Shown here one piece after another: positions 1 to 6,951 of a DNA stretch of 64,000 nucleotides. The notes below the pieces were generated by a model that saw only the letters and a program-made list of their open reading frames with translations, was not told the DNA's origin and ran no database searches. A program made the position numbers and the translations under genes. This DNA is from Prosthecobacter debontii (lineage in GTDB: Bacteria; Verrucomicrobiota; Verrucomicrobiia; Verrucomicrobiales; Verrucomicrobiaceae), in assembly GCF_900167535.1 (NCBI RefSeq), contig NZ_FUYE01000003.1, positions 230,414-294,413 of the forward strand, in the 5' to 3' direction. The first letter of the stretch is position 1, and each line of letters starts with the position of its first letter.

Positions 1-1
1 G

Positions 2-625
2 GTTAACTCCTGGGTATTCCCGGCGCGCTTCGCTGAGGCTATGAAGCAGAAGATAGCTTGCGAAGCATGCGGGTGTGTTTTCGCGTCAATTGGTGCTGCT
101 TACTTTTGTCCTGCCTGCGGCCACAATTCGGTGCTCCGAACTTTCTCAGAAACGCTGAAAACCATTCGTGGAACGCTCGCGGCCATATCCGCCCTCTCGG
201 CGGCGATTGGCGATGGAGACAAGGATCATGCAGTAGATGTCGCGCGTCTCTTGGTCGAACAAAGCTTGGTCCGGGTGGTGGGTGGATTTGAGAGATTCTC
301 AGAGGCGCGGTTCCAGCAGGTTTCTGGTGGTAGTGAGTTCAAGCGAGGGGCCTTCCAGCGCCTTGGAGATGCCTCCGATCTCTGGGAGAAGATTGGTCGT
401 CGCCGATACGATCAGGTCCTTTCCTCTTCTGACATGGCGTTTCTTGGGAAGATGCTTCAGAAGCGTCATTTGCTAGCGCACAGAGAGGGGGTTGTGGACA
501 GCGATTACCTGAAGAAGACCAACGATCCGAGCATCGCCGTTGGCCAGCGTATTCGCCTCAAAGAAGCTGATGTTATCCGCGTCTGCGAACTGCTTGAAGT
601 TTTGGCAAGGGAGCTGGGCAAGTAA
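2..625 (+). CDS. Zinc-ribbon protein with HEPN-like motif, probably 5'-truncated by window edge
   Basis: The first ATG is at 41, but the frame stays open to the window edge and the extra residues (VNSWVFPARFAEA) read like real protein, so the true start probably lies outside. Two Cys pairs (CEAC and CPAC, near residues 8-27 counted from the ATG) form a zinc ribbon. The helical remainder contains RHLLAH, which fits the R-x4-H signature of HEPN RNases, near residue 142. HEPN proteins are commonly toxins or abortive-infection effectors, but the match here is only to the motif. The gene converges on the ATPase gene ending at 632, with no room for a terminator. Function is not known; the RNase reading is an inference. 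Confidence 0.6.
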   Translation, partial: VNSWVFPARFAEAMKQKIACEACGCVFASIGAAYFCPACGHNSVLRTFSETLKTIRGTLAAISALSAAIGDGDKDHAVDVARLLVEQSLVRVVGGFERFSEARFQQVSGGSEFKRGAFQRLGDASDLWEKIGRRRYDQVLSSSDMAFLGKMLQKRHLLAHREGVVDSDYLKKTNDPSIAVGQRIRLKEADVIRVCELLEVLARELGK

Positions 626-631
626 GCCTGG

Positions 632-3600
632 TTACTGCGCCGCCTCGCCGTCGCCTTTTGCCCGTCTTGACGAGCTTGCCAAAATCTTTGCGGCAGCCGC
701 CTCGCGCTCCTTCGCCTCTTCCGGTGATATGTGAACGGTCGTCGTCCTCACCGTCCAGCCTTTGTGCCGCACCTGCTTGTCGGGCATCGGCTCTTGTGGA
801 GGCTCGGCCAGCACAAAGTTCTGAAGGTGCTCGTTGAAGCCGTCGCGGAGGAAGAATCGCAGGCGGTCGCCGTGCTGGTGGCCAAAGGAGACGCGGGCTG
901 CCGCCTCAATTTTCGCGAGCTTACCCGATTCTGCGGCTACGACGGCAACCTGCGAAACTCCCGCCCTGAGGCATTTTCCAATGTTGCGCAGCTCGTAGTC
1001 GAGTGTGTTGGTAACGGTAATTTCCACGGCTATCGTGAACCCCTCACGTTCGAGCAATAGGTCCGTGCATTCGAGCGTGCCGGGGAGCTGCTTCTCGATG
1101 GTGGCCCTGAAGCCGAGCGATTCGGCGATAGACTTGAACTCTCTCTGCAAGTTTCGGTGATCTTCGCCGCCGCGCCCAAGCTCAGCGGGCACGGCGGGTG
1201 CCACCTTGGCCGCTGGTGGCTCAGGGTCCGGAGCTTCTTCATCCGATCTCGGTGCCGTCACATCGTCGCGGCTGTGCTCTGGCTCCACCCCCGGCTCGTC
1301 CGCATAGGTCGCCGCCGCCTCGTGCGCCGCTGCGTCCGCCTCGGAGTTTGGCGTTCCGTAGGCTGCCCTTGATCGGGCAACGGCCTCGTCTCGACCGGCG
1401 TAGTCCGTTCCCTCGAACCGTCCCAGCTCGGGGAGGGTAGCGATGTTGAAGTCGGCGTCGCTCCGCTCGACGCGGCACACCGCCTCACCTACGCTGAGGT
1501 TTTGCAGCTCCCGCGCCTCGAAGTGCGAGAAGCCGTCGGCGAGCGCCCGAGCATCTTGGTCACCCACGCGGAACACGATGCGCGTGCAGGCGCTCGAATC
1601 TAGCGCACCGGCAACCTGCGGCTCCGCCTTGAGTTGGCTCAAGCCCTGGTGGGAGAGGATGAGTCCGAGGCGGTACTTGCGCGCCCCTGACAGAATTTCC
1701 GCCATCGACGGCGTGAGGAAATTCGCCGCCTCGTCCACATAGAGGAAGAACGGGTTGCGGTCTTCCTCGCGCATCCGCTGGCGGGCCATAGCCATTTGCT
1801 GAAACTTCGAGACGAGGAGCGTGCCGATGAGGTGGGCGTTCTCCGCGCCGATCTGCCCCTGCGGCAGCTTCGCGATGAAAATCTTGCCGCTGTCGAGGAT
1901 GTCGGCGAAGTCGAGCTTGTTCACCCGCTGCGACACCATGCGCCGGACAGGTTTGCGCGAGAGCAGCTTCTCAAGCCGGGTAACCACGGGGCCGATTGAC
2001 CGCGTTCCGCCGAGCTGCGGGAACCCCTTCTTCCAGTAGAAGACCACATCCGGGTCTTGGACCGTTTTCAGGAACTCGTTCCGGGTGCCCGCGTCGAGCA
2101 GGAAGTTTTTCAGGTCGGCGATGGTGCCGCCGCGCGAGCTTTCGAGGAAGGCGAGAATGGCGTGGTGAAGCACGCTCTCCATTTGCTCCCCCCAGCTTGA
2201 AGATTGTCGGCGGAACACCGCCACGAGATCAGAGGCGATCAGGTCTTTCTCGAAGTCGCTGTGCGCGGCGAGGATATTGAACCCAACGGAGAACTCTTCG
2301 TCGGTCGGGTCAACGACCACGACATCGCCGAGCCGGTCTCGTGGGACAAAATCGAGGACTCTCTCGGCGAGGTCGCCGTGGGGGTCCAGGAGACCGCACC
2401 CGAAACCGTTCTCGATGTCCTGCCTAATGCAGTTGAACAGGAATGTCGTCTTGCCGTAGCCAGAGCCGCCGATGATGTGCGTGTGCCGGACGCGGTGATC
2501 CATGCGCAACCAGACGGGAGATTCCTGGCCCGCATGCTGATTGACGCCAAGCAGGAGGTCGGCCTGCTCAGAGAGGTGGGCGGGCGCGGGCCGCGTGCGC
2601 CCGGTGTCGCGTCGAAGCTTTGACGATACGACGGCGCTCGTGGGCAGGTGAACGAAGCCGGTCAGCTCCTCCGCGTTGAGAAGCATTCCCGTCCGTCGGC
2701 TCTGGCGGCGGAGAATATCCTCTTCGTGCGCTTCGGCTGGGTACTCGTCGTCGGAAACAGGTATCAGTTCGTTGCCGCCAATTTGGGAAAAGGAGCGAAG
2801 GCACGATGCCATGTTTAGGCACAATCCGTGCGCCCGCTCGCGGTCGTCGGCAAACACCGCGATCCGTACCACGGCGGCGAAAAGAGGCGAGCGTATTTTC
2901 TCTCGCGCCTGCTTCACCAACTCGGGTCGGTTCGCGAAAAACGGCCCTCCCGTATTGTCGGTCACGGCGCGGAGGATGCTCTCCGCCCATGCGTGGCGCG
3001 TCGGCTCGAAGACGACCTGGAACACCGCGAGTTCCTGTGGCGCGAGGTCAGACATTGCCGCTGCCATGCTCACGAAGATGTCGCTCCTAGGCAGGGCGAG
3101 CGGGACCATGCAGAGATCGGAGAGTCCAAGCTCGACGACCGCCATTTGTGGCCCCGCTTCGCGCCACCGCTGGTGCAGGTAGTCGTTTTGCGGGACTACT
3201 TCGGCTCCGGGGAAGTGCGCGGCAATCTGCTGAGTGAGCAGCGGGGCGTCGGCGATCCCTGCGGCAAACTGCGCGACGATCTCCCTTGCGCTCCCTACCA
3301 GCTCGAAAGCCACGGGTTCGCGGCAAGATGACAGCGACAGGAACCATGACTCCATTGTGTCGCGGCTGATGCCCTTGATGTCCGGCAAGGTAATCTGCGC
3401 CTCGGTCATCTCGCCGCGCTCTTCGTAGAACGGCCCTGGCTCGTTATCGGTCGTATGCTCGGATGCCTGCGCCGCTGGTTCCGGCGATAGGAGGCGGCTC
3501 ACGCCGCCTAAGAATCGGCTTCCAATGGTCTCGTGGCGTCCGTCATCTGCGGGCGGAGAGCCATTCTGAGAAACGAAGTGGCCGAAGAATGGGCGGAACG

Positions 3601-3700
3601 GCGGTTCAATAGAAACTGGTGCGTCGTAGTGCTGCCAGCCGCGTCCCCGCAGCTCCCAGCGGTAGAACTGGTCGGTCAGCGCTTTGTCGATCCATCCCAT
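632..3700 (-). CDS. HerA/VirD4-type DNA-translocating ATPase with C-terminal nuclease-like domain
   Basis: A 1022-residue protein. An N-terminal region of about 380 residues precedes a P-loop ATPase with Walker A GGSGYGKTT (about residue 410), the following LLDPHGDLAERVLDFVP segment typical of VirD4/TraD/HerA relatives, and Walker B LYVDEA (about 653). After an acidic, alanine-rich linker, a tail at about residues 850-960 contains TDLLLEREGFTIAVEITV, which resembles a restriction-endonuclease-like core, but the usual E-x-K is E-I-T, so it may not cut DNA. In conjugative elements such proteins pump DNA; HerA-nuclease fusions also occur in defence. It is the last gene of a minus-strand group that starts at 6742, 3 bp after the preceding gene. 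It is paralogous to the shorter ATPase at 22.0-23.3 kb. Confidence 0.85.
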   Translation of the reverse strand: MGWIDKALTDQFYRWELRGRGWQHYDAPVSIEPPFRPFFGHFVSQNGSPPADDGRHETIGSRFLGGVSRLLSPEPAAQASEHTTDNEPGPFYEERGEMTEAQITLPDIKGISRDTMESWFLSLSSCREPVAFELVGSAREIVAQFAAGIADAPLLTQQIAAHFPGAEVVPQNDYLHQRWREAGPQMAVVELGLSDLCMVPLALPRSDIFVSMAAAMSDLAPQELAVFQVVFEPTRHAWAESILRAVTDNTGGPFFANRPELVKQAREKIRSPLFAAVVRIAVFADDRERAHGLCLNMASCLRSFSQIGGNELIPVSDDEYPAEAHEEDILRRQSRRTGMLLNAEELTGFVHLPTSAVVSSKLRRDTGRTRPAPAHLSEQADLLLGVNQHAGQESPVWLRMDHRVRHTHIIGGSGYGKTTFLFNCIRQDIENGFGCGLLDPHGDLAERVLDFVPRDRLGDVVVVDPTDEEFSVGFNILAAHSDFEKDLIASDLVAVFRRQSSSWGEQMESVLHHAILAFLESSRGGTIADLKNFLLDAGTRNEFLKTVQDPDVVFYWKKGFPQLGGTRSIGPVVTRLEKLLSRKPVRRMVSQRVNKLDFADILDSGKIFIAKLPQGQIGAENAHLIGTLLVSKFQQMAMARQRMREEDRNPFFLYVDEAANFLTPSMAEILSGARKYRLGLILSHQGLSQLKAEPQVAGALDSSACTRIVFRVGDQDARALADGFSHFEARELQNLSVGEAVCRVERSDADFNIATLPELGRFEGTDYAGRDEAVARSRAAYGTPNSEADAAAHEAAATYADEPGVEPEHSRDDVTAPRSDEEAPDPEPPAAKVAPAVPAELGRGGEDHRNLQREFKSIAESLGFRATIEKQLPGTLECTDLLLEREGFTIAVEITVTNTLDYELRNIGKCLRAGVSQVAVVAAESGKLAKIEAAARVSFGHQHGDRLRFFLRDGFNEHLQNFVLAEPPQEPMPDKQVRHKGWTVRTTTVHISPEEAKEREAAAAKILASSSRRAKGDGEAAQ

Positions 3701-3703
3701 AGA

Positions 3704-4396
3704 TCAGCCTCCCAATACCTTCCTGAGGAATGCCGCGAGCGGTCGGTCCGGTTTGAGGTCTTTGAACTCCAGCAGGCTCAAGCCAGACGAAGCGGTGAAG
3801 GCGGCGATTTGCCGATGGACAATGGATTGGACGAGGTTCTGGAAGAGTCCTCTGGTGTCGTCGCGAAAGAAAGTCACTGGCCGGAGAAATGCCTCGTAAA
3901 TCACCCCAAAAACGGGGAGGCGCAGCAACAGGTCGTCGAGGCGGTTCCAGCCCATTGTGACGAGATTCCGGCAGAGCGTAACGAAAGCGATCACGTTCAG
4001 CGCAAAAATGGCGATGCCCCAGTACAGCCCAAGTAGCTGCCAGTAGGCGATGAATGCTCCCGCAACGAACATTAGCGCCACGATTACTTCCCACCATCTG
4101 AGTGAGCAGGGAATCTCGGTGAAGCGCGTGCTGAAGAAAAATGAAGTGCCCCACGGCGCGGCGCAAACGAGGTAAGCGAAGCGCTCGCGCCTAACTCGCA
4201 GGTACTCGCGGTTTGCCGAGAGAAGGCCGCCCTCGCGGAAGAAAACTCGCGACACCTCAATATCTGGCAACTGCTTCTCGGCAATCTCTGACTCAATAGC
4301 TTTATAGAGATCGCCGGGTGCAATGGAGAAATTCTCCAGGTAGGTAGCTTGGTGGTCGTGCACCAGAGGTTTGCGGTGTTTCCAAATTCCGAACAT
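3704..4396 (-). CDS. Membrane protein of unknown function in the ATPase operon
   Basis: A 230-residue protein. The N-terminal 95 residues are soluble and mixed in charge. Two hydrophobic segments follow at about residues 98-142 (WWEVIVALMFVAGAFIAYW and a second containing IAIFALNVIAFVTL). The C-terminal 85 residues are amphipathic and end in a basic tail. No family is recognised. The start at 4396 lies 3 bp after the stop of the beta-propeller gene, and its stop is 3 bp before the start of the HerA-like ATPase, so the three are almost certainly co-transcribed and probably work together, possibly as a membrane-anchored partner of the ATPase. That role is inferred from spacing only. Confidence 0.75.
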   Translation of the reverse strand: MFGIWKHRKPLVHDHQATYLENFSIAPGDLYKAIESEIAEKQLPDIEVSRVFFREGGLLSANREYLRVRRERFAYLVCAAPWGTSFFFSTRFTEIPCSLRWWEVIVALMFVAGAFIAYWQLLGLYWGIAIFALNVIAFVTLCRNLVTMGWNRLDDLLLRLPVFGVIYEAFLRPVTFFRDDTRGLFQNLVQSIVHRQIAAFTASSGLSLLEFKDLKPDRPLAAFLRKVLGG

Positions 4397-4399
4397 GGC

Positions 4400-6742
4400 T
4401 CACTTCCGCCCTCCACTGGTTTGGACTTTCAAGGTGCTCTCTCGCTGCTTGACGATCTTCGGCCCCTGATTCGTCAATAGCACTTCTAGGTCCATCAGGA
4501 CCTCGGCAATCTGCTTCGGCTTGCTGGGGCTAGAGATTTCGATGCGGGCTACGTACGAAAGGGAGAAGCGGTTCCCGGACAATCGAGTCACCTCTATGGG
4601 TGGAACGGGCGTCTCGGTGAAGGTGGTGGTCCCGGCACGGTTGCGCCTGAGCATTTCGCCGAATTCTTCGCGGGACATGGATTTGCCAGGCCCGAGGTCG
4701 ATAGCTGCCCCGTATCCACTCACGACGTTTTCGAGGTCGCCTCGGCTGAAGCGCGCGCTGTGTTCGACTATGAACTGCCGCAGCCTCTCTTCGTCGGCGA
4801 GCTTTGGCGTCTGGGGTGTTGGGTCGGGCGACTGTGATCTGACGGTTGTTTGGAGAGGGACGGGCGGCTTTGGCGGAGGGGTAGCTTGCGGCGCGGGCTG
4901 AGGCAGGAGCGGAGGACCCACAGGGGACTGGGCTGTGGTTGGCGTTGGCGCGGGCGGCGGTGCTGGCTCAGGTAGAGGCCGCAAATCACGGCTGCGGGAC
5001 GGCATCAACGTCGCTACTACGGCTCGACGGGGGACAGACTGATTGTCGTCAGCCGCCTTTATCACGGCCCACCAGTCGGGAGAGATCGAATACTCGTCGC
5101 CGTCTTGAATCGCCGAAAGCGTCATGAGCACATCGCCCTCCCGAATCGGTTGGCGCTCCTGCTCGATCCAGACGGTGCAGGTCTTGTCGTCCGCCGCGAT
5201 GAAGCGGGCGTAGCCTTTAATAGTTCTAGGGTTCCCCGCGACGGTCTTGCCGTTGAGCGGGTTGATGATCGGTGCGACCACCGCCGCGCGAACGGACCGC
5301 TGTTCCAGCGCTGTCTTTACGGCGGGAGCTGTTGGAAAATCGCTCTTCGACTCCGCAACAAATCGCAGCGAAGGCGACTGGCGAAGCCCCATATAGAGAA
5401 TGCGAAGACGCTCCGGCTCCATCAGGAAGAACATGGTGCCGTCACGGTTGGGAAACGCGCTGGTAAAGCCGTGCTCTGCGCTTGCCGCGAGTCGAGTGTA
5501 GAGTGATTCTTCGTCGTTGAGGGCGAGCGTCCGCGAGTCGTCTCCGAGGCCACCGATGAAGGCGAAGTGTGCCTTCGGCGTCTTCTCCATGCCCGGCGTG
5601 AATGCCTCCTGTCCGATGCGCGTCCGCTCGTCATCGGTCAGCTTTGCCCACTGCGGGTCTTTGGCTGCCGTGGCGATGCGCAGGGAATCGAGCGATAAGA
5701 TGCCCGGATCGCCACGGCTGGGATAAATGACGACGGACTCATCGCGCCACCATACCAAGCCGTAGCGCTGACCCCCATCGAGAGCCGGGATTGGCAGTCG
5801 AATCAACTTGCCGCTCTCGGGAACACAGACCCAAATCGCGCCGCTTACACCGGAGACAAAAATGATTCGCTTGTCGTCGGGGGACCAAGACATCGCTGCG
5901 ATGCCGCCGTCCACCGTGAGCGAGTAATCCGGTCCCGGATCGTAGAGGTGCCGCACGACAAGCTGGTGTTCGCCCCGCTCGCGCGCAACGAACGCGATTT
6001 GGCGCTCGTTGCGGGACAGTTCTATGGCCGATTTGGCGTCTGTATTTGGTATTGCGTCTTCGTGCAACACGATTCGCTTCCAGGCGTTTGCCGAATCGAA
6101 ACCTTCCGGCTTCACATAACGGGGTTGGGGAGGGGGCGTCGAAACGATTGGAGTTGGCTTGGCGGTGACGACAACGGAAGGCTTCTCCATAGCCTTCCCG
6201 AACACATAGACCGCAGGCCAGACGAGGACACCGAAAGCGGGCAAGAGGGCGTTCAAAGCGAGGGAGAGCACGCTCCCTCGAACCCCCCATGTCTTGCCGA
6301 ATACAGTTTGGCGTCGCCTCGCGCGGTGGCTCAAGTTTGCTCCAACTGTCGCGAAGAGCGCGGACGGAAGAATGGATAGTAAAAGGAGGACGACGGCGAG
6401 TGGGAACGGCAGGTTCCGAATGGTAGAGCCAAGATTCGCCGAGTACGCTGCCACACAGGCCACCAGAGCCGCTAGAAGGCCGGAGATTGAGGCTTTAGAC
6501 CGAATTGCGCCTTCCTCTCCCGAAAGCTCTGAAACCTGCCTCCAGGCACCAATCAGCCAGCCAGACGCGAAAGCCGAAGCGAAGGCGGGCAGGAAGAATC
6601 TCCCTGCGGGCAGAGGAATGAGACGGTTCCACAGGGAATCGGGAATCCACGCAAAGGCTGCTGTTGCGGCGAAAAGACAGCCCGCCGTTGCGAGCCATTC
6701 TGGACCGCCGACTGAATCAGAACTTGCCGATTTCGCGACCAT
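4400..6742 (-). CDS. Membrane-anchored beta-propeller protein with C-terminal SnoaL/NTF2-like domain
   Basis: A 780-residue protein. About five hydrophobic segments fill the first 185 residues. A TolB/PD40-like propeller follows at about 200-480, seen in repeats such as IAAMSWSPDDKRIIFVSG. A proline-rich linker (about 590-650) leads to a C-terminal domain of about 125 residues whose helix-then-sheet pattern (LRQFIVEHSARFSRGDLENV onward) suggests an NTF2/SnoaL-like fold. It opens the minus-strand operon that ends with the HerA-like ATPase. The combination of a multi-spanning membrane part, a propeller and an NTF2-like tail is not one I recognise as a named protein. A sensor or scaffold role is a guess; the domain layout is what the sequence shows. 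Confidence 0.75.
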   Translation of the reverse strand: MVAKSASSDSVGGPEWLATAGCLFAATAAFAWIPDSLWNRLIPLPAGRFFLPAFASAFASGWLIGAWRQVSELSGEEGAIRSKASISGLLAALVACVAAYSANLGSTIRNLPFPLAVVLLLLSILPSALFATVGANLSHRARRRQTVFGKTWGVRGSVLSLALNALLPAFGVLVWPAVYVFGKAMEKPSVVVTAKPTPIVSTPPPQPRYVKPEGFDSANAWKRIVLHEDAIPNTDAKSAIELSRNERQIAFVARERGEHQLVVRHLYDPGPDYSLTVDGGIAAMSWSPDDKRIIFVSGVSGAIWVCVPESGKLIRLPIPALDGGQRYGLVWWRDESVVIYPSRGDPGILSLDSLRIATAAKDPQWAKLTDDERTRIGQEAFTPGMEKTPKAHFAFIGGLGDDSRTLALNDEESLYTRLAASAEHGFTSAFPNRDGTMFFLMEPERLRILYMGLRQSPSLRFVAESKSDFPTAPAVKTALEQRSVRAAVVAPIINPLNGKTVAGNPRTIKGYARFIAADDKTCTVWIEQERQPIREGDVLMTLSAIQDGDEYSISPDWWAVIKAADDNQSVPRRAVVATLMPSRSRDLRPLPEPAPPPAPTPTTAQSPVGPPLLPQPAPQATPPPKPPVPLQTTVRSQSPDPTPQTPKLADEERLRQFIVEHSARFSRGDLENVVSGYGAAIDLGPGKSMSREEFGEMLRRNRAGTTTFTETPVPPIEVTRLSGNRFSLSYVARIEISSPSKPKQIAEVLMDLEVLLTNQGPKIVKQRESTLKVQTSGGRK

Positions 6743-6835
6743 TGCGGTTGGCAGAGCTGCACTGGGACACGCCTACATGAAACAGACAGGCATCGTCAAC
6801 GGCATTCGCACTCTGAGGATAAAAAACCACGAGGA

Positions 6836-6863
6836 TTGCCACAGCCATTTAGGCACCTATAAT
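6836..6863 (+). promoter_or_regulatory. Sigma-70-like promoter of the defence operon
   Basis: TTGCCA at 6836-6841 and a perfect TATAAT at 6858-6863 are 16 bp apart. Transcription would start near 6870, just upstream of the helicase gene and of five further genes in the same direction. The ATG at 6862 sits inside the -10 box and so cannot be the translation start, which settles the helicase start as the ATG at 6952. Confidence 0.65.
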
Positions 6864-6951
6864 GGCTGCGCTCTCTCGACCTCAGGCGTGCTCGCAAGTC
6901 TCCAAGACAACCCGAACACTGTTCGTGGTTTGGAAAGCCCAATCCTCCCGG

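Noticed and set aside
632-3700. Active PD-(D/E)xK nuclease at the C-terminus of the large ATPase
   Set aside because: The expected Lys of the E-x-K motif is Thr, so only a nuclease-like fold is claimed.
6862-6951. Helicase start at the ATG at 6862
   Set aside because: This ATG is within the TATAAT box and cannot be in the mRNA.
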